Source: Tomocerus qinae
Taxonomy: Eukaryota > Arthropoda > Collembola > Entomobryomorpha > Tomoceridae
Assembly: GCA_020055645.1 (NCBI GenBank)
Contig: CM034547.1
Span: forward strand, 50,842,909 to 50,906,908
Direction: 5' to 3'
Length of the DNA: 64,000 bases
Shown: positions 1 through 12,920 of the stretch, in pieces
How the letters are laid out: each line of letters starts with the position of its first letter
How positions within the stretch are numbered: position 1 is the stretch's first letter
Notes under the pieces: generated by a model
Databases searched by the model: none
What the model saw: only the letters and a program-made list of their open reading frames with translations
What the model was told of the DNA's origin: nothing
Position numbers and translations under genes: made by a program

Positions 1-3000
1 TTACAAGCAATGTCAAATGTCAATCATGGTGTAGGTGTACATAGTTTTAAATATTACTCCACGTAGTAGACAATTTAAAGTGAATCAAGTCTCATACCCA
101 TCAGATTAATGGTCAGATATTTCTTTAAATGACATAAAAATTAAAAGACACTACACCCATCCACATAGTGAGATAAGTAATAGGAAGGAACTACTAAAAA
201 TTGTGGCCAGTGCTAAAAAATGATCCAAAGGAATCAACAATATGATTTTTTCAAAGTTTAAGTTACCATTTCATTAACTGTATGTATTCATAGTATTTCA
301 GCATATCAATTGTCAAATAAAGTCTGTGTCTTAGAAGGAAATACCGATTTAAATTTTTAAATCTGTTCCATGTTGAACTAACCCCCAAGAGTATACCTGG
401 GTTGCTATTGCTAATATAAATATTGAATTTATTTTGCTAGCTTCTCTATCTTAATATCTATTTCCTTTGTGTGTTGTTTTGGATAAAATTTATTGTAATA
501 ATAAGGAAGTGGAAGTTGGATAGAAAGACTAAGTGAATATCAAAGTGAATTTGGCCTGAAAGACGAAGTGGAACTAACAGGTATGTAGTAACTGTTAGAA
601 ATGACGTGCAATAGAACGGAAACAGGCTGAAAAGTCATTTACATGTTGACGTCATTATTACTTTCCCGAAGTTTAGTAATGTCAATATAGAAATACTGGA
701 AATGGAAAGAAAATTGAAATAAAGCAGTAAATATAATAATTCCTATACAGGATTTCAACCGCAAACTCTATGCCTTAAATACGTAGGTTCTTGTTTGTGA
801 CGTATGGTTTAAAAGGGTACACTCTAAATAAATTTCAGCATATTTTAATCAAGTTTGGGGATTCGGTACTCAACATTTAAGTACAAAATGCGCTGACTCA
901 ACTGTTGAACAAAATTTGCTTAATGGGCTTGAGTAAAAACACTTGAGCTAATTTTACTCACTTGTTGAGTAGTTTGTTCTATCTAAGTTGAGCTAACCAT
1001 TGCAGTCGGTTAAGTAAAACATACTCAAAAATTGAGTAAACGCTAGTAAACGTTTGAGTAGTACATGCTATCTTGTTGAGTAATTCTTATATAAAAGTTG
1101 AGCAAAACCATTAAATCAATAATTATTAAAACAATATTAAAATTTTTATTTATTAAAATTCTACAAAACTGTAGCAGATGCAGTGTCCTGTGGTAATTTT
1201 ATCTTAATTAGAAAGAAATTGGACGGTGAAGCTGTACATCGTCATGAATACTATAATTTCTGCAATGAAAAAGTATATATACAAACATACATTAAAATGA
1301 TGCCTATAATGCACTTGTAGTTTTTTAGAATCAAAAAATGCGAAGAAAAAAATAAGGTAAATGTTCAAAAATGTTATAAATTAGAAATATCAAAAGTGTA
1401 GTATATATTATATTTTAATTGAGGAAATAGAACAATAACTTTACCTTTAATTGTTGTCAGTAGCTAACTTCAGATTCAGAAGTTCATAATCAAAACCAGC
1501 ACAAACACTAAATCCCAAGGTATTGGAAAATTTTAGATTGAAGGGGACGCACGTTAAAGTAATTTCATGCTCCTCATTTTTAATTGTAACGGCCACCAGA
1601 AAACCGCAGGGTACAAGAGAATGGAACCATGACCTCAACTGTATTTGCAAAAAATTCGGTTTTTCGAGGCTGAAATTGCTTTATGTCCCATCACTATGAC
1701 AATCTAAAATTTTACCTACCTTGGTAATGAATCCAATGTCGTAAAATAAACTTCACATTTTAAAAATTAAATTCTAAAAAGTAAACATTCGAAGCCATGC
1801 CGTTAAATAAATAAACAGTGTATGCTCAACTATTAAGCAATAATTACTCAATATGGTGACATTTTTTACTCAAAATTTGAAACATTGGTATATTACTCAA
1901 TATTAATCAAAATTTAAGCAACTGTATAGTACGGTTAGTACAACCTCTTAAATGTTCAACCAAGTTGACTAAAAATTGTTAAACAGTTGACTGCATTTGA
2001 TACAACCTTGAATGTTCAACCTGATTAGATAAAAATTAGCCAACATTTCTCCAATTTCTCCTCAAACTTGAGTAAAATAATTTTACTCAACAAAAATGAC
2101 TGAAATTTATTTAGAGTGTAGGGGCGAAAGGACTATGATTGAATTACCTAATTTATATACATTCACAGATTCTAGAGGAATTAGGGCTAGTTCTACCACT
2201 CAGTCTACTGTTTCTACACTACTTTTTAACAAAGGGAGGGAAAGGTAATCTGCTGTAGCTGTAGATACCTGATGTCTGCATGAATGTGCACACTTTAACG
2301 ATCGACCGCTTTCTGAATGAAAGATAGAATCACTATACCCTTAGGTCTCTTCGATTAATACTGGATTCTAACTAGCTTAACTTCTGGCCCTACCATTATA
2401 TCGGGTGGTCTTTACTAGCGCTTAGCATCACTTTTACCATACAAAAGAAAAACTTTCACTTGGCTATATCGATACCAAAACTCTAAAAATTCACGAAAAT
2501 TCGTGTCGATAAAGTGGAAAGTCTCTTACGGAGTTACTACGCGAAAAGAGAAAGTTGTCCTAGGCGTCACTAAAACATCACCCTGTGTATAACGAGCTGT
2601 CGAAATTAGGTATTGATCCATCGTTAAACAAATTAGCCAAAAGTGGTATTGCTTGCGGTGAACAAGGGGGCGGAATGTGTAAAGTGTCATTTAATTATGA
2701 GTGTGTTTGGTCCGTATGAGTGATAGGTCCTTACAATCTTTGCAATCACATCTAAAAGCTTAGTCCAAGTTATATACGAGTTATATCCAAGTTATCATTA
2801 TACCGTTTTACGATGACAGTGTAGTACATAGTGCTAGTATCAGGTTTCTTTTTTGAAATGTGGACTGCAGGTATATGTTTAAGTATCATTTAAGGAGAAG
2901 AAATTTTCGAGAGTTAAATTAGGATAAAATATTGTAGTTTGTATTGTAAGCGTGAGTATTATATTATTTATAATATTAAAGTTTAAATGAGACTTGAAAC

Positions 3001-3057
3001 AATATTATTGTGGGAATGTGCCGGAGAAAGTGTACTAAAGTCTTTGATTTTTTGTAG
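1..3057 (+). other. Non-coding sequence upstream of the first visible Spred exon
   Basis: AT-rich sequence that is probably intronic to the Spred gene, because the exon at 3058 starts in mid-codon and its EVH1-coding exons are not visible. One weak candidate exon ends at 580, where a GTATGT donor follows. The frame is open back to a stop near 505 and ends in phase 1, which would join in frame to the exon at 3058. It shows no family similarity that I recognise, so it may be chance. The rest holds the inverted-repeat element at 818-2120; I see nothing else. Confidence 0.5.
818..2120. mobile_element. Non-autonomous DNA transposon with about 21-bp terminal inverted repeats
   Basis: The left end (TACACTCTAAATAAATTTCA, 818-837) is the reverse complement of the right end at 2101-2120. 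The 1.3-kb interior has no credible coding frame. It is rich in short TTGAGTAA/TTACTCAA-type motifs in both orientations, especially at 880-1090 and 1830-2100, which look like subterminal repeats. No clear target-site duplication is visible beyond a few G residues on each side, so the superfamily is not assigned. Confidence 0.75.
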
Positions 3058-4414
3058 GTGTTACCGAATTTTCCCCATTGCATAAATATACCATAGATAT
3101 TGGAGACGATGACGTTTTTATGGTAAGAAAATATGTTAGTTAAAATCATTACATTTTGAGAAAAGTTGAATAAATAATGATAAGCAAGTAAAATTGCATG
3201 AGTGATATTTACATATGACTTGAATACTAACTGCTTAATGGTTGATTTGCAGACGTTGGATTTGCCCGTGGAGAGAGATTCGTCTTCGTCTGGATCAGGT
3301 AGTGCAGCAGGATCTCATAATAACCAGCATTACGGGCAGCCCCAGTCCCACTTACATCGAATGTACTTTTCTTCGCGAAGTGGTGGGAAAGAAAGTAGTT
3401 GTGGTGGTGCTGTTGTGAAGGAAGTGCATTCTGTGTCGTCCAAAGATAAACTTTCTGATAAAGACATAATTAGTTATGACAAAGACTATAGAGATGAGGA
3501 GCCGTACTCCTCTTACGTGCAGTTTGCTCGAGATCGCCCTCACGAATACTCTTACCCTGTCGTACAACCCGATTCTTCTAGCAAATACAATCCTTCGAAT
3601 GTTTCCAATAGTTCTTCCCTTGCAGTCACATGCCAACCAAAGAAACCTGTCCAGTTGGATCCGCTCAGTCTTCAGCCCCCTCCATTACTTCCTACCAAAT
3701 CAACTGGGAGCACTAAAAAGAAACGGTACCTAAGGTTCAGATTTTTGAATTCTATTCTTCCCTTAAACTGTTAATCTTTTACCCTCCTCAAAACTCTTTC
3801 TTCTTATCAACTAAATAACTAAGCGTTCTTTTACATTACAGAACTTGTGGTAAAAAGAGAAGATGTCGAGATTGCTATGAAGTGTATAGTGAAGATTCCA
3901 ATCCAAGAGGTTCTTGTGCAGCAGGTCCGGATCCCGTTCGTGATGGCATCGATACCGTCACATGCATGGTATGCTGAATATAATATTTTTAATGATTACT
4001 CTGTTTTGTCTTTGGTAGTTCCGTAGTCAGTAGTACCAGTCACTTGGCTGACTTAATTTCTAAAAAATATTAAGATGTATACATTCACTCTATATATAGT
4101 TAGATTGTGTTTAAGTAGGTATAAGTATAGTATGTACAATAGAGTTTGTTTTTCCTGAATGATTACTTATTGGGAGTGTTTATTTGATATAGGGGTGCGC
4201 GAGAGGGTTGATGTACCACTGTTTGTCCGGCTCTGAAGGGGAAATGCCTCCCCATCCTTGTGCCCTTCGACACCACAGGTGCACACGACGTTGGATAGCT
4301 CTTGGTTTCCTGTCGCTGATCCTCCCGTGTATGTGCCTGTACATCCCATTCGCCGGATGTCACCGCGCCGCCAAATCTTGCGCTCTTTGTGGCGCTCGAC
4401 ATCATCCTTCCTAG
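3058..4414 (+). CDS. Sprouty-related protein (Spred family), 3' part of the gene
   Basis: Spred proteins are membrane-associated inhibitors of Ras-Raf-ERK signalling with EVH1, Kit-binding and C-terminal Sprouty domains. Visible coding exons are 3058-3122, 3253-3725, 3842-3968 and 4193-4414 (stop TAG), with GT-AG sites and matching phases, giving about 295 residues. The last two exons encode the Cys-rich Sprouty domain: CRDCYEVYSEDSNPRGSC, PDPVRDGIDTVTCMGCARGL, MYHCLSGSEGE, then the hydrophobic LGFLSLILPCMCLYIPF and CHRAAKSCALCGARH. This order and spacing match the SPRED1/2 C-terminus, including the terminal CGxxH motif. The exon at 3253 is Ser-rich and low in complexity; SSYVQFARD is weakly like the segment before the Sprouty domain in vertebrate Spreds. 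The N-terminal EVH1 part is not seen and is expected upstream of the window. The assignment to Spred rather than Sprouty rests on the C-terminal match and the long Ser-rich linker. Confidence 0.88.
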
Positions 4415-7400
4415 TCCACAATCTACATAAATACTACATACCTACAATATAACATAATATACAAAAATTAGTAATACATTACCTTAAAAATATTCAAATC
4501 ATTCAAGAGAAAGTAATAATAATAATACTGTTTAGGTAATCGTTATCAACGCGTAAGAATACCTACAGCCATTAAGTAAAAATAGAAAAGTAATTTTAAA
4601 TGTATGCTGCGACAGAATTATATTTGTAGTATTGTGCTAATCACAGTTAAAGATTACCTGTGAATCAGAAATTATATTAGAAGTACAGCTAACAAAAGTG
4701 AGAATTATTCTACATCTTAGTTTAGGAAATTGTGACTTGAGGAAGTGGTCAGCTATATAGAGAAGTTGTGGCAGTTGTGTTGTGTTAGACTTTAGTAGGG
4801 GTTCTACAATAATTCAGACCTTCAGTTGGCTTCCTTCCCCCTTTTAATACACAAATGATATTTTTACCTTTTTTAATTCGCATAGGAAACGTGATTGAAC
4901 CAAATAATTTCTCATATTCGCCAACCTGTGTAACTGTTACGTATATATGCATGTTATGCAGAATATCTACCAAGCAATTCTACAAGGAACGACAAATATC
5001 ATATTATTGTCTCATTATATGCAAGTTTCAAATGCACCGAGTTGGATATTAGTTATAAAATGAACTCTAAATATTGGTATTTTATCTGTGTAGAAAGTAA
5101 TTTTTCAAAGTAAATCTCAAGCAAATATCAATGTAGTGAAGCTAAGTGAGCAAGGATCTTGATTTTCAGTGGATACTTAGAATTCTGTAATGATTTGTCA
5201 TAAATGTCAACTTGTACTTGTTATTTTTTTTACATTTTCACTTTTTGGGGTGCACATTTTGCTGCTTTTAGTTACCCATGTTAATCAAGTGACGTTTTGT
5301 GGCATTATTTATGTCAGTTTATTAATGAAGCTTTAAAATCTTCCTGTTTTTTCTGTTAAACGTTGCAGTAAAATATTCTCGGTTATAACTTTCATTGTCT
5401 TTCATGATTCTGTAATCTGTGAGTGGTTTTTGATACGCACGTTGCACATTTATTTGTCACTAGTTTTTGGAAGCTCCTGGAATATCATAAGTCTTGGAAA
5501 ATTGTAAAGAATCTGGCAGCCTATATTTGTGGTTTTTGGGTCAATGTACGTTTATGATCATTTTAGCTCAAAAAGTGATTGAATTAGATATTTAGATGAG
5601 ATTTTTTGTTGTAGTCGTAGTCCAATACTCCAATTCAGAAAGTATCAACACTAAAAGTTGATAAGTAAGCTGATAAATAATTATTAACCTAAAGTACAGA
5701 AATTAACATGTTGACTTACAATTAGTAAATGTGAAGGTTGTCAATCAATTATTTGTATTCATATTCATACAGTATAAGAAGTAATATACGAGTGTGTAAT
5801 GTAAAATATTACCTATGCATACATCATGCAAACAATCATTACAATTAACGGTTACATATTGAATAGTTGTTAAACTTCAGTAGATTAATGATATAAATAA
5901 TAATGACTTCTTGTAAGTAAAGGCGAATGACTGAAAGGAGTGTGTTTGCGTCTACGAGACTGATGCGAAGATCATTCACAAAAAGTCTTTACAAGAGTTT
6001 TGTTTTCTATAATGCGTAAACTAACAAAAATACAATTTAGTGTTTCAAATATAATAAAACGTGACAAAATGCTATTACATACAAAAAGTGAACGTTAAAC
6101 ATATTTCGATATAATAATGTGAAATTGCAATTTCTAAATTATCTATACTCGCCAACTGTGAAGGACCTAACAGATACCACTTTAGAAAAATAATCTAAGC
6201 AACTATTCTGTTGATGTGAAGAAAGCTTTATCAAAATAGCTCTTACTGCTTTAAGTTGCTAATGTATTAATTAACTAATAATATCTTTTTTATAATTCAA
6301 CTATGTCAAATGATGGTAGTTACCTTTCCTCTCGTCGTAAGAACAGAAACAAAAAAACCACTTTCATTATTGAATCAAAAATATCTTAAATACTTAATAC
6401 TAGCTTAAATTCTGTCGGTCTATTTCTTTCCCGATGTTCAAACAAAGATACAGATAAAAATAATCTCCTATTCAATAGAAAAAGTATGGTTACTATTTAC
6501 CATTTCCTTAGACTATTTTCTTATGAAATAATATAGACGAGGGACATTAACAATGACGATACGGTAACGGTGTAGCTAAATCTCTGATGGTTGCATTACT
6601 TTGCACCATTTGTTTCAGTTTATTTTAGATGATATGCTACAAAGACAAGTACAATATTAACAAATAATATCTAATGTATTTAAGTAGAACGGAGTACACG
6701 AATTTTTCAGCCTGATAGAATATTCTTATGATAAATGACTAGATTAGTTTAGCGTATGTTACGTTACGTAACATAGTAGTACCTCTTAGCAGAAATGCCT
6801 ACCTTTTTTAGAACCATAATAATTAAGTAGGTCATGTATGCTAATTGGTAAGTTTACTTTAAAATTTGACTGACTCGCTATGAACAATGTGTTGTTAATG
6901 CTGTTGTTACATGTTGTCCATCATAGTTTTACAAACAAAAGGTGCAGTTGGCAATAGATCTTCCAAGTTATTATTATAATATAAATACAAATACAGTTCA
7001 ATATAAATGATTCTGTCTGACTGTTATTGAGAAACATTTAGTGGTTAGTCATTTTATTATTATTATGTTATGTGTTTTTGTTTAAATTCTTATATCTTCA
7101 CGTCAGCTTTTGCATTTATAAGTACTAGTTTTACGAATCTGATGGGAACACTCATTTTCTGTCCCACACGGTACTAACTACACAAAACACTATTATCACA
7201 TAGATAACTATTCTTCCGTTTGTATTTCATTTTGCATCTTTATCGGTATACGCACCAATAATGTCGGATGATTCACCTAGCTAGTTTATTTTTTATCTAT
7301 TAACTGTTCAGTAGCTCCTGTAAAAATTCTCAATAAATTGTTAGTTAATATCGGTTAAAGGTTTTTGTAGAATCAAATTGTTGGTGATTGTGTACAAGTT

Positions 7401-8019
7401 CTTTTATATACATAATGCTCGGTTTGGTGGTTATATGTGCAATGTTTTACAAATCAGGGAGACACTTCGTTACTTACTAATTACTTATCTATATTACCAA
7501 TAAATTATTTAGTATTGCGAAAATAATGAACCAATACTGTTCTGCATCACGATCACGATGATTATAATAGCCACTTAAATGCATTTACAATACAAAATTG
7601 TTGTATATCATTTAGTTCACTTTTACATACTTGATAATGCGTACATCTACGCATTACGAATCACTTCACAACAATTGACACGTTATTACCTTAAAATATT
7701 AATTATATACTCGTTATCTATCTATACACACACTTAAGTACCGTACGATGTCACATTGTACAATTACGTACGACTATACTAATAATGCTATCGTAAATGT
7801 ACTTCAAGGAAATAAATGCATGTTTCTTATAAAATAAACTGAAGATCTGGAATTGTATTGTATAAGTACATGGTCTGTCATGGTCACCTACGCATAATTG
7901 ATTGAAGTCCAAATATCATATAAAATAAATAAATCATTATTCATAATATAAAATCATACAACGAAAAGCATTTAATTTTAAACTTTTTCACACAAGTGAA
8001 GTCACGTTTTAAGTTAATA

Positions 8020-8640
8020 AGTAGCGGTTGCTTTATAGGAAAGCCTGATCTGTCTATCTGTTTGCATGATAACTCAAGAACGGTTTAAAATAATCAATTG
8101 CCTTATAATATAATTCCACATTTACAACTCAAACACTCGCCTTTAAACAGCCCTCGGCCATTTTACCATAGCCTTACAAAAAATGTTTTTCTGCCCGGTA
8201 ACCAAAATATTTTGGGCTCTGCCCGTTAGGTTAGGGCAGCCAAAAATTTAAGTAGCGGAGCTGCTTTTTAGGAATGCCTGATCTGTCTGTCTGTCTATTA
8301 GCACGATAACTCAAGAACGGTTTGAGATAACCAGTTCAAACTTTCTGAACATAATCTAGGGATAAAAACTAAGGTCGAGTTTGAATATGGTTAGCATCGG
8401 ACACACCCCCTGCCTGTGGGCGTGGTTCAAAAACTAAAAATTGGTGTAACTTTTGCTGTCGACATTGTAAAACGTCATGAAATAGCTCGTTCGGAAGGTT
8501 ATATGTTAAGTTTGAACATGGTTAACATCGGACACACCCCTGCCTGTGGGCGTGGTTCAAAAACTAAAAATTGGTGTAACTTTTGCTGTCGACATTGTAA
8601 AACGTCATAAAATAGCTCGTTCGAAAGGTCATTCGTTAGG
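8020..8640 (+). repeat. Dispersed repeat with an internal 130-bp tandem duplication
   Basis: A segment near 8388-8515 (GGTTAGCATCGGACACACCC ... TAGCTCGTTCGGAAGG) recurs at 8516-8640 at about 95% identity with a period of 130 bp. Just upstream, GCCTGATCTGTCT followed by GATAACTCAAGAACGGTTT occurs twice (near 8043 and 8275). Related fragments with tandem GTCCGTCC or GACAGACGG motifs and a CGATAACT-like box occur near 10800-10880, 12745-12800 and 50735-50765, so this is an interspersed family. Confidence 0.75.
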
Positions 8641-9040
8641 TCAGATCAATGTCAAGTCATCTGGGTCAAAAGGTCAAAGGTCATTGAAAAAATGTCAATT
8701 AACGTGGCAAACCCTCTCCGCTACTTTTTACATCCATTGGACATGGTTTATTATTAAATTTTAGTACATTGAAGATAACAACCAAATTAGGATTAAGATA
8801 GATGACCATGGTAGTTACATTACATTGCGGTATAAGGTATCCATAAACGAGGTAAACAATTAATTGTAGGCTCTTTGTCTTATATTATAAGTAATGAATG
8901 TCCCATCTTTCTACATGGACAACAATTTAACCGATGTAATTAAATCCCTGACCAATACAACCTATCTGCATTAAATAATATATTATTTAAACGCACGGTA
9001 ATTACCCTTATCTATACCAATACCGATCTATAGGTGAACG

Positions 9041-9105
9041 CAAGATGCCTCGAATTTGTCACTCTATAATAACGCATTTATTTATTTAATATCAACTCCA
9101 GTACA
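9041..9105 (+). repeat. Fragment of the 15.2-21.4 kb element terminus
   Basis: AAGATGCCTCGAATTTGT, then ACTCTATA and AACGCATTT, closely matches 15941-15990 inside the left end of the large nested element, and the reverse complement at about 21290-21320. It is a relic of the same family. It also supplies TTTATTTATT, which on the minus strand gives AATAAA motifs about 120 nt past the stop of the minus-strand gene at 9200, so it could serve as that gene's polyadenylation signal. Confidence 0.65.
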
Positions 9106-9199
9106 TCTTGAGTGAACGCCTCTTTAAGTCTTTAGCGATTTTCTTATATTTAATTCGCTGTAGAAATACTTAGATAATAGTTTGTCTTATGTTATGAAT

Positions 9200-12027
9200 T
9201 TAGTTGGTTCCCTCACTATCAATCGCATCAGCATCTTTTTTTAGAACCCCTAGATCACGACATTCAAGGAAAACATTGCTATTGTCGTCATTGCTTCCGG
9301 AAGGGACTCTAAGAAGCCTCTTTGTTTCCAATTCAAATATTTCGTCCCCATAATTCATCAGTTGGATTGTAGCAAAAGGAGGAATGTTAAGTGCATGCAT
9401 GCAGTTGTCAAGAATGGTCGAGGTTGGTGCCAGTACATCATGTAGACGACAATGAAGACCGTTTTTGCACATACTGTAAATTCATTTTAAAAAGGAAAAT
9501 GAAATTTTTAAGTTGATTAAAGTGATGTGGGAAACTGACTGATTAAATAAGTAATAATAATTAAGAAACTTGTGATTATCAAGGAGGTCAACAAAAACAA
9601 TGTACAAGTACCTTGCTTTGATGCCACTTTTCCCACGGAATCTTTTTGTAACCATACGATGAGGACATGGTTTCGATGAAATCGGACTTGAGCCTGAGAC
9701 ATCTTTTGCTTCAACGGCAGCAACTGTATTTGCTGCTGCTGCATCTTCAATACTATGGTTAACGCTCCTATTCTGAAGAGGCGACTTCTGAGATTGTGGG
9801 ACACCTGCTACAGGAGTTTGAGGCGAAATTTTGTAAATCGAAGCAGAAGAAATATCGTAGTCGCCACAAATTTTAGTTCGTCTACCTAATAAATAATTAA
9901 AAGGCTATTTTGATGAATGTCACAAAACACAATCTCCCACCCATGATACCAGACGACAACTGCGCACATTCAGCAGCTTGTACTGATTCTAAATATTCTT
10001 CATTCTTCATGAATATTAAATTATTATCCTCTCTCATAATACTCATGATCTCATGAATATTGGTCATATCCTACAATGAAAATGCATTGCTGAGTTTGCT
10101 CTAAGGACGAATTATAAGCATAAAGGACAAAGACAATTTCTCTCTTCTACAACTTAAACGTTATGATCTTGAAACTTGAATCCAGTCGACAAATACTGAT
10201 AGTTTTGTCATTTCACCATTAATTCCCTAAATATATAGCTAATTATGATTATAAAATACTAAAAATAATTAATATATTAACATAGCTTTTACGCAATCTA
10301 TGATATATTGGGAAGTGAGAAATCACAATAATTTTAAAATAAACCATAGCAAAACTGAAATATAATAGCATAAAAGTTCGTATGTGAACTCCAACCACAT
10401 GAACCTTGACCTCCGAATAACATTGACTGGTTTAGTCAAGATTCCCTATAGTCATAGTGTCTCACTAATACTACATGAATTTTGGGTTTAGTTGATAGTG
10501 TCAGATAACTTAGAAAACTTGTTAGCTTTCGAATAGCTATATAGAATGCATAGAATAAAACAGAAGTTATATCGATTATCAGATATTTTTAGTTTATCCT
10601 CCATGTTTCTGTCAGAGGCTGACTGTAATCTATTTAGTAGGGTCCATGGACTTTGTACGAGGAATAGAATCGAAGTTTCGTCAAATTATAGTTTTAAAAA
10701 AATTGAACCCCGGTGCGGACAATCTCACTCATTACAAACTTGGTCTTTTTTTTAGTTTTAGATTATACCCTTAAAATTTATACACTCTAGCTCAAACCGT
10801 TCGAAAGTAATCGTGGACAGGGACAGAGATATCCGGATGGACAGACGGAGGTATGGACAGACAGAGAGACAGAAAGAGCAAACCTATACAAAAGATGACA
10901 GAAATGTGAAATCTTAAAATCATATAATATTATATTATACCTCGCTTGCTAACACCTCCGCGCCGATTTCCAGACAAACGGCCCCTTCTTTTCAACTTTA
11001 GATCATAGTTTTCATTGCTGTTGTCATTTTCGAGTTGTTCAAAACCTAATACAACCTTTTCACCACAAATTCGTATCAGTTCCGAGTTTTCAATAATATC
11101 CTGCTCGTTCAATGTCGATAGCATGTTAGCACTATCACCATCTAAATAATGTTTGTATAAAAGTGAATTGATTTCTCGATGTTTCATGCATAACAATTAT
11201 TTCTTAATTTCTCCAGCATTATTTATACCTTGGCTTTCTAAATTGCAATCGATGGAGTTGGACGCTGATCCTTCTTCACTAACCGTTGAACTGCAGGAAA
11301 TAGAAACTGATTTTACTGGTACATCTTGAATAACATTAATTGTGTTATTTGGTTGCTCTTCTTCCCCATTTTGTCCTTGTTTTTGTTTATCTAAATTCGA
11401 AAGATATAATTTAAATTATCAGTTATTTTCAGCAAATGTCTGCAAAATTCAGCTCATATAATCCTTTTCGGTAGGAGTCAAGGAATTAGTGGACCACCAT
11501 TGGTTGCCACACTGGAGACCTTATTGTCATTTTTTGTTTCCTTTTACCTTTAGGTTAGGTTTAGGTTTATATATCACCTTTTGTCACAAGCCACAACCTA
11601 ACGCATATAGGGGACGTATAGATGCCTTTTAAGTACATGTTCCTTTAGCATTGCAAATTGCAGCCAGTCATTTTTAATTTTTCACCTCTTTTCTTGGATT
11701 CTAACCTCTTTTTCGTTCATTACGCTTAGATTTTAAATATATTATGATGTGTATCAAAAACAGCTTTGCCACTTCTATTTCTAATTTCTTACCTTTAAGA
11801 TGACCATGCTCTGCTTCCTGATTAGAATCTACATAGGAAACATATGAATCTTTTGGAGATTGTTCTCTGGAATAATTGGATTCGCTTGGATCAATTTTAT
11901 AACTCAAAGGATCTTCATTCAAACTCAGATTAATGGCATCGGAAATCGAGAAAAATTCTTCTTTGACAAGCAGCTTCAACTTTTGGGGACATTCCTCCTC
12001 CTCTTCAGTATCTCGTTGATAGTCCAT
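9200..12027 (-). CDS. Uncharacterised multi-exon protein, acidic and Ser/Asn-rich
   Basis: I do not recognise this protein. Minus-strand exons are 12027-11793 (ATG; phase 1 end), 11390-11229, 11141-10941, 10070-9941, 9885-9612 and 9473-9200 (stop). All are bounded by AG/GT sites, and all phases match except between 10941 and 10070, where a small missing exon (length 3n+2) is implied. The N-terminus has a run of acidic residues (DTEEEEE) and is Ser/Asp-rich. The third exon carries a basic patch (KLKRRGRLSGNRRGG). The fourth is helical-looking (EIMSIMREDNNLIF). The C-terminal exon has CKNGLHCRLHDVL and a hydrophobic/charged alternating segment. The frame stays open upstream of the ATG to an acceptor at 12104, so the true start may be further 5'. 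Length is about 425 residues plus the missing exon. The basic patch suggests a nuclear protein, which is inference only. Confidence 0.6.
10780..10885 (-). repeat. Dispersed GACAGACGG-type repeat fragment in an intron
   Basis: CTCAAACCGTTCGAAAGTA is followed by a run of GGACAGA/GACAGACGG units. This is the reverse-complement arrangement of the CTGTCTGTC plus GATAACTCAAGAACGGTTT module seen at 8268-8330. It lies in the unresolved intron of the unidentified gene. Confidence 0.55.
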
Positions 12028-12719
12028 GTTTATCTTCCTCGTTATCAGACCCCAAATACCGTTCGAATGTTTGAATTGAATGTTGTTTCGTCGATTTCCA
12101 CTACCTGTAAATTTTGCAAACTTATAGATTAATAAAATATCATTGAAAAATCACGTCTTACCTTAGCTATTATATTACTGGTACTAGTACTGGTTAGTTA
12201 GTAGAATGATGATTTCTGGATTTTTTGGCTTTATTGTTACTTTCAACTTTTACTCACATTGTACTTTACTACCCTGCCTGTACTGTACCTTTGACCCTTA
12301 CACTAGCTATATACTGTAGACTGTAGCTACCTCAATCGCCTCTTTCGTCTTCGTTTTAACAAAGACGACTGAACAATTTTGATTGCAAGCGGGCTACAAC
12401 TGCATCCTGCCCTGCATTTGCATACGCGCAGCATTAACTAGTGAACAAATTCGATTCGATGTTTCAAAACATCTTTACTTATAAATTCAACATTTTTCTA
12501 GTACTGTACATGCTAGGCTCAGCTAGCAATCGTAATAATACTAGGCTACCACAGTACTGTATGAATTTCAAAAAAATTTAGGCAGAAACTTTTGGTTTTT
12601 ATTTCGAAATAACGATATAATAATGTTAACCCGTGGACTTCATTAAGCGGCCGGTATAATATACGATTTGAAAAACTCTAAGGACTATCAAAATACATGT
12701 AAATCATTTTTAGCTCGCC

Positions 12720-12920
12720 TGAATAAGGCAGCTTATAGAACCGCACAGTCTGTCCGTCCGTCCGTCCGCACCCACGATAACTTTCGAACGCATTGACCGA
12801 AGTTGACCAAATTATGCATAAACAATGCCTATGTACTAGTGACGAACCCTATTGATTTTGGTTCAAATCGGTCCATAAGTTGCTGAGATACCGCACACTC
12901 ACTTTGTCTTTATTTGATAG
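12720..12920 (+). repeat. Dispersed CTGTCCGTCCG repeat copy
   Basis: GCACAGTCTGTCCGTCCGTC, then CACCCACGATAACTTTCGAA and sequence resembling the family at 8.0-8.6 kb. It is non-coding and lies between the two unidentified minus-strand genes. Confidence 0.55.

Larger units (their letters stand above)
4415..9199. other. Long non-coding interval between Spred and the next gene
   Basis: AT-rich sequence 3' of Spred. Open frames are short, lack supporting splice structure and show no family resemblance. The only clear structure is the repeat cluster at 8020-8640 and a fragment of the nested-element terminus at 9041-9105. The distal part may contain Spred 3' UTR; I found no single convincing polyadenylation signal. 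Confidence 0.6.

Noticed and set aside
3202..3252. Start of a 190-codon open frame in front of the Spred exon
   Set aside because: Positions 3202-3252 end in a clear acceptor (GATTTGCAG) and are intron. The real exon starts at 3253 and joins the exon ending at 3122 in phase.
9517..9804. 95-codon minus-strand frame starting MSHNLRSRL
   Set aside because: Overlaps the exon 9885-9612 in another frame and runs into the intron. The exon's own frame has matching splice phases on both sides.
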